Assembly: GCA_005885325.1 (NCBI GenBank)
Contig: VAYX01000028.1
Coordinates: forward strand, 4,241 to 21,290
From: Actinomycetota bacterium
GTDB lineage: Bacteria; Actinomycetota; UBA4738; HRBIN12
Direction of reading: 5' to 3'
DNA: 17,050 nt
Shown here: in pieces, positions 7,035-13,647 of the stretch
Layout: each line of letters opens with the position of its first letter
Numbering within the stretch: position 1 is the first letter of the stretch
The notes under the pieces: generated by a model
What the model saw: only the letters and a program-made list of their open reading frames with translations
Told to the model about the DNA's origin: nothing
Database searches by the model: none
Translations under genes and position numbers: made by a program

Positions 7035-10000
7035 GTCAGGCGATCCATCGCCCTCTCGAGCGCCGCGCCCGCCTCGCGCGCGCCGTTCAGGTCGCCGTCG
7101 CCCCCCCGCGTCTCGAGGTCCTGCGCCAGCCCCGCCGCCGCCGCCGCGCCCAGCACTTTCAGGGCGCCCTTCAGCGTGTGAGCTTCGCGCATCAGCTCCT
7201 GGGCGTCGCCGCTGGCGATCGCCCGGCGGATCGCGTCCATCCGCACGGGCGCGTCCTCGGCGAAGATGGCAAGCAGCTCGTCGAGGAGCGCGCGGTCACC
7301 GCCGACATAGCTGAGGGCGGCGGAGAAATCGAATCCCGGCCCGGCCGCCGGCGCGCTGGCCGCTGACGCCGCCGGGGGCGCGGCCGGCCGCTCGTCGCCG
7401 CTGAGCCGGTTCAGCGCCGCCGCCAGGTCGTCGGGCTTGATCGGCTTGGTGAGGTAGTCATCCATCCCGGCGGCCAGGCATCGCTCCCGGTCGCCGCGCA
7501 GCGCAAAGGCGGTGAGGGCCATGATCGGCAGTCGGCGCCGACTCGGATCGCGCGCCTCGCGCTCGCGGATCGCCGCCGTCGCGGCCAGCCCGTCCATCAC
7601 AGGCATCTGGACGTCCATCAAGACCACATCGAACGCCCGCGTCTCGTAGGCGCGCACGGCCTCCTCGCCGTTGCCGGCGAGCACCGAATGATGGCCCAGC
7701 TTTTCGAGCAAGCGCACGATCAATACCTGGTTGACCGGATTGTCCTCGGCGACCAGCACGTGCAGGCGAGGCGAGGTGTCGGCGCGGCCCTGGGCCGGCG
7801 GCGACGGAGCCTCCGGCGATTGTCCGAGCGCCAGCAGCACCGCGTTGAGCAGCTCGGAGGGCGAGAGCGGCTTGACGAGATGGCGCGCGACCCCGAGCTG
7901 GCGGCAGCGGGCGAGATCGCCGCTCATCACGTCCGACGTCAGGAGCATCACGATCACGCCCGCCAGCCCCGGCTCCTGCCGGATGCGCTCGGCCACGGCG
8001 AAGCCGTCGAGATCCGGCATGCGGGCGTCGAGGAGAACCAGGCGGAACATGCGTCCGGAGGCCCGCGCCTGCTCGAGGGCGGCCAGCGCCGAGCGACCGT
8101 CGGCCACGATCGTCGCGGCCACGCCCCACGAGGTGAGCGTCGCTTCGAGCAGCCGCCGGTTGGTGGCGTTGTCGTCGGCGGCCAGCACGGTCAGCCCCCG
8201 CAGCGCGCGGGGCGGCGCGGCCACGCGTTTGGGCACCGGCTGCTCGGCTCGCCGCAGCTCCACGGCGAAGTGGAACGTGCTGCCCCGGCCGACCTCGCTC
8301 TCGAGCCAGATCCGGCCGGACATGCGCTCGACCAGGCTCCGGGAGATCGCGAGTCCCAGTCCCGTTCCGCCGAACCGGCGCGTGGTGGAGGCATCCGCCT
8401 GGGCGAAGGCGTCGAAGATGAGCGTGCGCTTGTCGTCGGGAATTCCGATGCCCGTGTCCTGCACGGAGACCTTCAGCGTCACCGTCTCCGCCGTCACCGC
8501 CTCGGTGTCGACGCGCACAGCGACTTCGCCCCGCTCGGTGAACTTGATCGCGTTGCCGACCAGGTTGAGGAGGATCTGGCCGAGCCGGCCGGTGTCGCCG
8601 ACCAGATCGTCCGGGACGTCGGGCCGGATCTCGTACGCGAGCTCGAGCCCCTTGCCGTGGGCGAGGGGCCCGAGCGTCTTGAGCATCTCGCCCAGCGTCT
8701 CGCGCAGGCCGAAGGGCACCGGCTCCAGCTCGAGCCGGCCCGCCTCGATCTTCGAGAAGTCGAGAATGTCGTTGATGATCGACAGCAGCGCCTCGCCCGA
8801 TCGGTGGACGGTCTCGGCGTACTCGCGCTGTTCCCGGGTCAGCGTGGTGTCGAGGAGGAGCGCGGTCATCCCGATCACGCCGTTCATCGGCGTGCGGATC
8901 TCGTGGCTCATGGTGGCCAGAAACTCCGACTTCGCCCGGTTGGCGGCCTCGGCGGCCGCTTCCTTTTGCTTGAGCGAGCTGATGTCGCGGACGATGGCGA
9001 GCTCGCCCAGCGGGTGACCGCCCTCGTCGTGGAGCGGCGTCGTCACGACCGACACCACGACGAGCTCTCCGGAGCGGGTCCTGGCGTGGGCTTCGAACGA
9101 CGCCGGCTCCGCGCGCTCGCCTCGCGCCGCGGTATCGCCCCGCGGGCCACGTCCCTGCCAGAGGTCGAGCTCGCGCAGCGGCCGGCCGATCGCCTCCGCC
9201 GGGCTGTAGCCGTAGAGGCGTGTGGCGCCCCGATTCCACGAGGTAACGACCCCGTTCTGATTGTGCGAGAAGATGGCGTCGCTCGATTGCTCGACCTGCG
9301 TGACGAGCAAGCGGTTCTTCTGCTCGCTCCGGTGCAGCGAGCCCAGCAGGGACTCGATGTTCTCCGCCATGCTGTTGAACGCCCGGATGCATTGGGCGGT
9401 CTCCGGCGGACCGGCGAGCGAAATCCGTACGGCGTAGTCACCGTGACCGAAGCGGCGGGCGCTCGCCGCCAGCTCGTGAAGTGGTTGCACGGCGCCGCGT
9501 AGCGTGACGAGCGTGACGCCCAAGGACACGCCGGCGCCCAGGAGCAGGATGCCGAGCCTCTGGAGGAATCCGTGCCACAGCTTGTTGATGGAGGTCGCGG
9601 GGTCGAGCCGCAGAAAGACCGTGCCGTAGCGATCCCCGCCCACGATGACCGCCTGCGACTGCTCCAGGACGGGAAGGTCGACCCAGTCGATGAACCACTG
9701 GGGCGCGTCGGTCTTGATCCCGGCGCCCACGGCCGCGACCGGATGGCCGGTGTTGTCCGTCCACGAGAACCGGGAAACGACCGGATGTCGCGCCGTGGCC
9801 CGTGCCAGCTGCTCGATCACCGCGTAGTCGCCGACCACCGCGGGGCCGCTCAACGCGGGAATGGCGAACCGCATCTCCTCGTCGAGCCGCTCGCGGAGCG
9901 TGACCCGGTGGTCTGCGATCTCGCCCTTCAGGATGAAATACAGGAGCGCGACGGCGCATCCCACCAGGGCCAGGCCGGAGCCGAGCACGAGGCGGGCCGT

Positions 10001-10045
10001 GAGCGAGAACCGGTCTCGCCACAGCCGGCCGAGCGGAAGAGTCAC
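7004..10045 (-). CDS. Hybrid sensor histidine kinase (HAMP-PAS-HisKA-HATPase-REC-REC-Hpt)
   Basis: This 1013-residue inner-membrane tripartite kinase resembles BarA/TorS in layout. The first transmembrane segment spans about 17-39, a periplasmic sensor about 40-160, and the second segment about 163-182. HAMP follows at 183-236 and PAS from about 246 (AIFSHNQNGVVTSWN, GYSPAEAIG). The kinase H-box is ATMSHEIRTPMNG with H381. ATP-binding boxes are LVGNAIKFTERG, DTGIGIP and GGTGLGLAIS. There are two receivers, with phospho-acceptors D673 (VLLDARMPDLDG) and D811 (VLMDVQMPVMDG). The C-terminal Hpt domain has H956 in AHTLKGA. All phosphorelay residues are present. The GTG start (10045-10043) overlaps the TAG stop of the PhnD-like gene by one base, indicating translational coupling and a shared sensing function. 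The final phosphate acceptor is unknown; the AraC-type regulator at 1530-2681 is one candidate. Confidence 0.92.
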   Translation of the reverse strand: MTLPLGRLWRDRFSLTARLVLGSGLALVGCAVALLYFILKGEIADHRVTLRERLDEEMRFAIPALSGPAVVGDYAVIEQLARATARHPVVSRFSWTDNTGHPVAAVGAGIKTDAPQWFIDWVDLPVLEQSQAVIVGGDRYGTVFLRLDPATSINKLWHGFLQRLGILLLGAGVSLGVTLVTLRGAVQPLHELAASARRFGHGDYAVRISLAGPPETAQCIRAFNSMAENIESLLGSLHRSEQKNRLLVTQVEQSSDAIFSHNQNGVVTSWNRGATRLYGYSPAEAIGRPLRELDLWQGRGPRGDTAARGERAEPASFEAHARTRSGELVVVSVVTTPLHDEGGHPLGELAIVRDISSLKQKEAAAEAANRAKSEFLATMSHEIRTPMNGVIGMTALLLDTTLTREQREYAETVHRSGEALLSIINDILDFSKIEAGRLELEPVPFGLRETLGEMLKTLGPLAHGKGLELAYEIRPDVPDDLVGDTGRLGQILLNLVGNAIKFTERGEVAVRVDTEAVTAETVTLKVSVQDTGIGIPDDKRTLIFDAFAQADASTTRRFGGTGLGLAISRSLVERMSGRIWLESEVGRGSTFHFAVELRRAEQPVPKRVAAPPRALRGLTVLAADDNATNRRLLEATLTSWGVAATIVADGRSALAALEQARASGRMFRLVLLDARMPDLDGFAVAERIRQEPGLAGVIVMLLTSDVMSGDLARCRQLGVARHLVKPLSPSELLNAVLLALGQSPEAPSPPAQGRADTSPRLHVLVAEDNPVNQVLIVRLLEKLGHHSVLAGNGEEAVRAYETRAFDVVLMDVQMPVMDGLAATAAIREREARDPSRRRLPIMALTAFALRGDRERCLAAGMDDYLTKPIKPDDLAAALNRLSGDERPAAPPAASAASAPAAGPGFDFSAALSYVGGDRALLDELLAIFAEDAPVRMDAIRRAIASGDAQELMREAHTLKGALKVLGAAAAAGLAQDLETRGGDGDLNGAREAGAALERAMDRLTQELLASRRG

Positions 10046-10902
10046 TACTGGAGCTCGACCTTGACCAGCGCGGTCCGATAGAACCGCCGCATGTTTTCGA
10101 ACTCGGCGTCTTTCGCCGCGATGAAGCGGAGCGGCGACGCCTGCTTGAGGACGGCGGCGCTCGACTCCAGCACCTTGGCGCCCTCCGGATCTTCCGCCAT
10201 CTGGAGGAAAACCTCCCGCACCGCCTTGACCTTCTCGGGCGGTACCGACGGGAGCGCGGAGAGCGCGAGGCTCAGGTATTTCTCGGAGCTCCACAGCACG
10301 CGATAGGCGACGTTCTCGCGCTGGGCGAACGCCCGCATCACCTCGGCGTTCACGCCCGCGGCGACGACGCGACCGGCCTTCAGCTGGCCCATCGCGCCCT
10401 CTTGATTGCCCGCGAAGAGCGGCTTCACGTGAATTCCCTTGCGCAGCAGCGCGTCCATCGGGAGGTGATAGCCCAGGAACGCGGCGGCGTGCGGGAACAC
10501 CATCTCCTTGCCTTCGAGGTCGGACAGCGACTGGATGGGCGACTGCTGCAGGACCACGATCTCCCCGCGCTCGGCGTCACCCCGGGTTCGCGCGAAGACG
10601 CGGTAGCCGCTCTCGCCGTTCTCCTTGATGAAGTTGTGATTCGAGTACAGGAAATCGAGCTCGCCGCGCCGGACCATGGCGCTGTGCTCCGTCCCGGTCT
10701 GGGCGACCTTCAGCTGGAGCGGCACCCCGCTTCGCTCGGACACGTAGCGCAGGATTGGATTCCAGAACTGCGCGGTCAGCGTGGGGCTGCGCCAGATGAT
10801 GACGCCGAACGAGAGCGGCCGGCTCTGCGACCAGCCGTGAGTTCCGAAACCCGCGAGCAGCGAGACGGCGAGCACCGCTGTGACGAGCCACTTCCTCTTC
10901 AT
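10045..10902 (-). CDS. PhnD-like periplasmic binding protein (phosphate/phosphite/phosphonate family)
   Basis: This 285-residue secreted protein belongs to the PhnD-type periplasmic binding family. ATG 10902 is preferred over an in-frame ATG at 10929 because GGGGGAG lies just upstream and it opens a signal peptide directly (MKRKWLVTAVLAVSLLAGFG, cleavage near WSQS). Family features are LSFGVIIWRSPTLTAQFWNPILRYVSE, the GELDFLYSNHNFI segment, DLEGKEMVFPHAAAFLGYHLP, and AAGVNAEVMRAF. No permease or ATPase gene accompanies it. Instead its stop overlaps the start of a membrane hybrid kinase, so it probably delivers a ligand signal to that sensor rather than importing a nutrient, by analogy with TorT/TorS (inference). 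It heads the transcription unit behind a sigma-54 promoter candidate at 10964-10948. The ligand need not be a phosphonate, because this family is diverse. Confidence 0.85.
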   Translation of the reverse strand: MKRKWLVTAVLAVSLLAGFGTHGWSQSRPLSFGVIIWRSPTLTAQFWNPILRYVSERSGVPLQLKVAQTGTEHSAMVRRGELDFLYSNHNFIKENGESGYRVFARTRGDAERGEIVVLQQSPIQSLSDLEGKEMVFPHAAAFLGYHLPMDALLRKGIHVKPLFAGNQEGAMGQLKAGRVVAAGVNAEVMRAFAQRENVAYRVLWSSEKYLSLALSALPSVPPEKVKAVREVFLQMAEDPEGAKVLESSAAVLKQASPLRFIAAKDAEFENMRRFYRTALVKVELQ

Positions 10903-10947
10903 CGAGCTCCCCCAATTCCTTTCCGACATAGAGGTCCACCATTAATA

Positions 10948-10964
10948 AGCAAGGCCCAAGCCAA
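10948..10964 (-). promoter_or_regulatory. Sigma-54 (RpoN) promoter candidate for the PhnD-like/hybrid kinase operon
   Basis: Read on the minus strand the sequence is TTGGCTTGGGCCTTGCT. Compared with the -24/-12 consensus yTGGCACGrNNNTTGCW it matches 12 of 14 specified positions, including the essential GG and GC with the correct 10-base interval. The predicted start of transcription is near 10937, giving a leader of about 35 bases to ATG 10902 with a good ribosome site. It lies in an intergenic stretch (10903-11073) that is locally more A+T-rich than its surroundings. Confidence 0.6.
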
Positions 10965-11036
10965 GTATCTTCGGCTTTAGAAATCGGGGCTTCAGCCGCA
11001 CTGGGCGGGCGGATTCGAGCGGCCAGGCTAGCGGAG

Positions 11037-11050
11037 TGTCAGATCTGACA
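11037..11050. promoter_or_regulatory. Perfect 14-bp palindrome, possible activator site
   Basis: TGTCAGATCTGACA is a perfect inverted repeat. It lies between the stop of the ferritin-like gene and the PhnD-like gene, at about -100 to -113 from the predicted sigma-54 start. That is the usual distance for an enhancer site of a sigma-54 activator. A perfect 14-bp palindrome is expected about once by chance in 17 kb, so the location carries most of the weight. Confidence 0.35.
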
Positions 11051-11073
11051 GACGGCGCTGGCCGGGTCCTCGA

Positions 11074-11979
11074 TCAGGGGCGAAGGCGGACGTACGAGGG
11101 CACCCAGGCGCCCTTCGAGATCGCCGGCGAGACGGCGCCGTAGGTGAACCCCTGAGCGTCCTTCACCATCTGGCGGACGTCGAACAGGAGCGCCGCCTCC
11201 GGCATGCTGCGCAGGAACGCGCGGAACATCGGTCCGATCATGAGCTTTGCCGTGCGGCAGCCGAGCGGTCCCAGATAATTCCGGCGCAGACCGATGTGCC
11301 CGAGCTCGTCGCCCGCGATCTCGTACAGGAGCGCGCGCACCCGCTCGCGCGCTTCGGGCTCCTCGGCGAGGATCGTGTCGAGAATCCGGTCGAGGTGCAG
11401 GTAGACCGTGAATCCCATCAGCTCGGTCACGAAGGCCGCCGACGCCATGAGCGCCGGGGGCATCCGCGTGAAGAAGGCGTAGGCCCGGCGCACCCACGGG
11501 GCCAGCGGAACCCATTGCACCCGATCGAGACGGAACGTCTCGAACATCTCGTGGAAGAGCCGCATGTGGCCGAACTCCTCGGCGAGATGATAGCGGCTGA
11601 TCTTGTCGGTCACGTACACCGAGTCGGCCAGGGTCGGCGTCACGTCCCACGCCGCGGAGATGCCCACCCATTCGTGGCGGGCGAACTTGTAGAGGAAGGT
11701 CAGCAAGAGCGTCGTCCGATCGAGCGCCCGCGGATCGTCCCGCATGACGACGTTGTTGCGGTAGAAGAGCTCCGGCGCCGTCAGCGGCCGGCGCGCGCGA
11801 ACGGCGTGCTCCCGGAAGCGGCCGAGGACGCGCTGCTTCTCCGCCAGCGCCTGCTCGCGCTCGAAGAGCTCGCCGTTCTTCTGCCGGAGATACGCCCAGT
11901 AGCCCTCGAAGTTCTCGGCGCGCTCGCGCCGGGTGGCGGGAACGAAGATCGACGCACCGGCCGGCGCGGGCGGCGCCAT
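11074..11979 (-). CDS. Ferritin-like diiron-carboxylate protein (putative oxidase/oxygenase)
   Basis: This 301-residue soluble protein is not assigned to a named family, but its helices carry a complete diiron ligand set in the ferritin-like order. E103 lies in FARHEWVG, E135 and H138 in HLAEEFGHMRLFHE, E186 in AFVTELMGF, and E225 and H228 in YEIAGDELGHIGL. The pattern E...ExxH...E...ExxH is that of ribonucleotide reductase R2, bacterial multicomponent oxygenases and AurF-like N-oxygenases. Oxidation with O2 or a peroxide is therefore likely; the substrate is unknown. No signal peptide or transmembrane segment is evident. ATG 11979 overlaps the TGA of the aldo/keto reductase gene by one base (TGATG), so the two are cotranslated and probably act in one pathway, with the reductase as a possible partner (inference). 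Confidence 0.75.
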   Translation of the reverse strand: MAPPAPAGASIFVPATRRERAENFEGYWAYLRQKNGELFEREQALAEKQRVLGRFREHAVRARRPLTAPELFYRNNVVMRDDPRALDRTTLLLTFLYKFARHEWVGISAAWDVTPTLADSVYVTDKISRYHLAEEFGHMRLFHEMFETFRLDRVQWVPLAPWVRRAYAFFTRMPPALMASAAFVTELMGFTVYLHLDRILDTILAEEPEARERVRALLYEIAGDELGHIGLRRNYLGPLGCRTAKLMIGPMFRAFLRSMPEAALLFDVRQMVKDAQGFTYGAVSPAISKGAWVPSYVRLRP

Positions 11980-12899
11980 CAGACCTGACCCTCCCACGAC
12001 CCGTCGGCGACCTCGCGCCAGCGCGCGCGGATCTGCTCGAACTCTCGCGGCGGCAGCCCGCCCGCCCGGAGCAGCGCCGCGTTCTCTTGCCATCGCTCCG
12101 GCCTGGTGGTGCCGACGATGGCGGTGTGAACGCCGGGCACGCTCAGGGTGAAGCGCAGCGCGGTGCCGGCGGCCGTCTCGGGCGCACTCGTGAGGAATCG
12201 ATAGTCGAGCGTCTTGAGGCGCGACCAGTAGGTCTGGTAGTACGACTCGGCCGGCTTTTTCTGGTATCGCCAGGCGACATTGGCGAGCGGGCGCTTGGCG
12301 ATGACACCCATCTGCCGCGCGGTCGCCATCGGCAGCGTGCCCTCGATGGCCTCCTGGTCCGCGATGCTGACCGAGGTCTGCAGCGTGTCGAAGCGCCCGC
12401 ACTCGACGGCGTAGCGGGCCGCCGCCCCGTCGCCGCTGTAGCCGATGTACCGCGCCCAGCCGCGCTCGCGCGCCTGCTCCAGCGCCTCGATGGCCTCGCC
12501 CTTGCGCAGCGTCTCGAGCGCGCAGCTGTGGAGCTGGATGAGATCGACGTAGTCGGTCGCCAGGCGCCGAAGACTGCGCTCGATGCCGGTCAGGAGCGGG
12601 GTCCGCCGCCAATCCGCGCGCGCCCAGCCGCCGGCATGCCCGCACTTGGTGAACAGGTAGACTTCGCGCCGCCGCGCGCCGATCGCCTTCCCGATCAGGC
12701 TCTCGCTGTCCTCGTAGCACTCGGCGGTGTCGATGACGTTGAGCCCGGCGTCGATCGCGCTCCCGAGGAGCCGGGCGACGGTGCGGCCGGTCACGCCCTG
12801 GTAGCCGATCTCGGAGCCGCCGAAGCCCAGCACGCTCGCCACGATGTCGGTCCGACCGAGGCGGCGCTGTTCCAGAGTGGATCCGCCTGACGCGCTCAT
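11979..12899 (-). CDS. Aldo/keto reductase
   Basis: This 306-residue NAD(P)H-dependent oxidoreductase has the (beta/alpha)8 aldo/keto reductase fold. The catalytic tetrad is complete: D57 (VIDTAECY), Y62, K85 (LFTKCGH) and H124 (DLIQLHS). The RRLATDYVDLIQLH segment and the C-terminal SVPGVHTAIVGTTRPE, a cofactor-contact region, are typical. An in-frame ATG at 12986 would add 29 residues with no family match, so ATG 12899 is preferred, although its ribosome site is weak. It is the first gene of a two-gene unit with the ferritin-like gene and is divergent from the AhpD-like gene, with a 107-bp shared region (12900-13006) in which no convincing promoter stood out. The substrate is unknown. Confidence 0.9.
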   Translation of the reverse strand: MSASGGSTLEQRRLGRTDIVASVLGFGGSEIGYQGVTGRTVARLLGSAIDAGLNVIDTAECYEDSESLIGKAIGARRREVYLFTKCGHAGGWARADWRRTPLLTGIERSLRRLATDYVDLIQLHSCALETLRKGEAIEALEQARERGWARYIGYSGDGAAARYAVECGRFDTLQTSVSIADQEAIEGTLPMATARQMGVIAKRPLANVAWRYQKKPAESYYQTYWSRLKTLDYRFLTSAPETAAGTALRFTLSVPGVHTAIVGTTRPERWQENAALLRAGGLPPREFEQIRARWREVADGSWEGQV

Positions 12900-12993
12900 G
12901 CGGTCCCACACGTTACCACACGGCCCCGGCCCGGCTCTGGCCTCAGGTGGGAAACTGGAGGTGGAGGCCGATCGGTCCAACCGCACGAAACCC

Positions 12994-13000
12994 GAGGAGG
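12994..13000 (+). promoter_or_regulatory. Ribosome binding site of the AhpD-like gene
   Basis: GAGGAGG at 12994-13000, six bases before ATG 13007, is one of the strongest ribosome sites in the window and fixes the start of the gene with the in-frame TGA. No comparable site precedes the ATG at 13244 that follows that TGA, which argues against an independent second gene there. Confidence 0.8.
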
Positions 13001-13006
13001 ACGCCC

Positions 13007-13543
13007 ATGACCACGATCAGCGAAGTGGAACGGCCGGGACTGGCGGTTCGCGCCTTTTACAAGATCGGCGAGGCGATGTTCGGCAAGGTACCGACGCCGG
13101 AGCGGATCATGGCTCACCGCGTCCCGCTCATGCTGGGGCTCGGCGCGCTCTACGGCTCGCTCGAGTGGCTCGGCCGGATCGACGCGCCGCTGCGGGCCCT
13201 GCTGAACGTGCACGTCGCCGCGCTCTACGGCAGCGCGTATTGAATGGACATCCGCCGCGCCGTCGGCGCGAAGCGGGGCATTCCGCTCGAGAAGCTCGAC
13301 GCGCTTGTCCGCTACTCGACCAGCGACCGGTTCACCGCGCGCGAGCGCGCGGCGCTCGAGTATGCCGAGGCGATCACGCGTGAGGATCGCGACGTGACCG
13401 ACGCATGTGTCAGCCGGCTCCGCGAGCACTTCTCGGAGGCCGAGGTCGTCGAGCTGACGTTCATCGTGGGGTACCAGACCTTCGCCAGCAAGTTCGCCAA
13501 GGCCTTTCGACTGCCGCCGCAAGGGTTCACCGCGGGCGCGTAA
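13007..13543 (+). CDS. AhpD/carboxymuconolactone-decarboxylase-like protein, candidate selenoprotein with in-frame TGA
   Basis: Read through the TGA at 13241-13243, this is a 178-residue protein of the carboxymuconolactone decarboxylase/AhpD fold, whose members include thiol peroxidases using a CxxC centre. Start ATG 13007 has a strong ribosome site. The motif usually written GCxxC(I/M)D reads GSAY-TGA-MDIRRA here, so position 79 (normally the second, reactive Cys) is UGA and the first Cys is S76. The frame continues without a shift into the C-terminal family signature: RGIPLEKLDALVRY, FTARERAALEYAEAIT, LREHFSEAEVVELTFIVGYQTFASKF, PPQGF. A hairpin with a GUC loop starts 8 bases after the TGA, consistent with a bacterial SECIS. 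UGA is a normal stop in neighbouring genes (2681, 7034), so general recoding is unlikely. Alternatives are a Cys-to-stop mutation, a sequencing error, or two separate peptides of 78 and 99 residues. No sel genes are in the window. Confidence 0.72.
13251..13277 (+). promoter_or_regulatory. Candidate bacterial SECIS hairpin downstream of the in-frame TGA
   Basis: The upper stem pairs CGCGCC (13256-13261) with GGCGCG (13265-13270) around the three-base loop GUC (13262-13264). After a two-base AA bulge (13271-13272) the stem continues with CCGC (13252-13255) pairing GCGG (13273-13276), plus a possible U-G pair at 13251/13277. The loop begins 18 bases after the TGA and its first base is G. Published bacterial SECIS rules are a loop 16-37 bases from UGA, an upper stem of 4-16 bp, a loop of 3-14 bases, and G within the first two loop bases. 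High G+C makes chance hairpins common. Confidence 0.55.
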
Positions 13544-13567
13544 GGCCGCCCCGCCGCTCGTCGCTCG

Positions 13568-13597
13568 TTGACAACGCTGGATCGGGCCGCCTAGCAT
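13568..13597 (+). promoter_or_regulatory. Sigma-70-type promoter candidate for the amidohydrolase gene
   Basis: A perfect -35 TTGACA at 13568-13573 and a -10-like TAGCAT at 13592-13597 are separated by 18 bases, upstream of the amidohydrolase start. The predicted transcript starts near 13604 and has a leader of about 44 bases. It begins shortly after the AhpD-like gene ends at 13543, so the amidohydrolase probably has its own promoter. Confidence 0.5.
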
Positions 13598-13633
13598 CCG
13601 GTGGCGATTCGGGCGGAAACGTCCGCCCACCGG
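13598..13633 (+). other. Potential leader hairpin covering the edge of the ribosome site
   Basis: GGGCGGA (13611-13617) and TCCGCCC (13622-13628) form a perfect 7-bp stem with an AACG loop. Flanking CCGGTGG (13598-13604) and CCACCGG (13627-13633) are also complementary and compete for two bases. The outer pairing would take in the first two G residues of the ribosome site GGAGGGTGG (13632-13640). There is no U-run, so it is not an intrinsic terminator. The outer 5' arm partly precedes the predicted transcript start, so only the inner stem is certain to be in the RNA. Confidence 0.35.
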
Positions 13634-13647
13634 AGGGTGGAACGACG

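Noticed and set aside
7688..9502. Long plus-strand open frames opposite the kinase gene
   Set aside because: They are antisense frames kept open by high G+C, rich in Arg, His and Glu, with no recognisable domain. The minus-strand kinase explains the region fully.
10046..10294. Upstream extension of the hybrid-kinase frame
   Set aside because: It lies inside the PhnD-like gene in another frame and reads as a shadow. The GTG at 10045, overlapping the PhnD-like stop, gives a proper N-terminal transmembrane start.
12900..12986. Longer aldo/keto reductase start at ATG 12986
   Set aside because: The added 29 residues have no resemblance to the family N-terminus, which begins soon after ATG 12899 (LEQRRLGRTDI).
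13244..13543. A separate 99-residue gene starting at the ATG right after the TGA
   Set aside because: It has no ribosome site, and it begins in the middle of the conserved domain exactly where the upstream frame stops. Read-through gives one complete family member.
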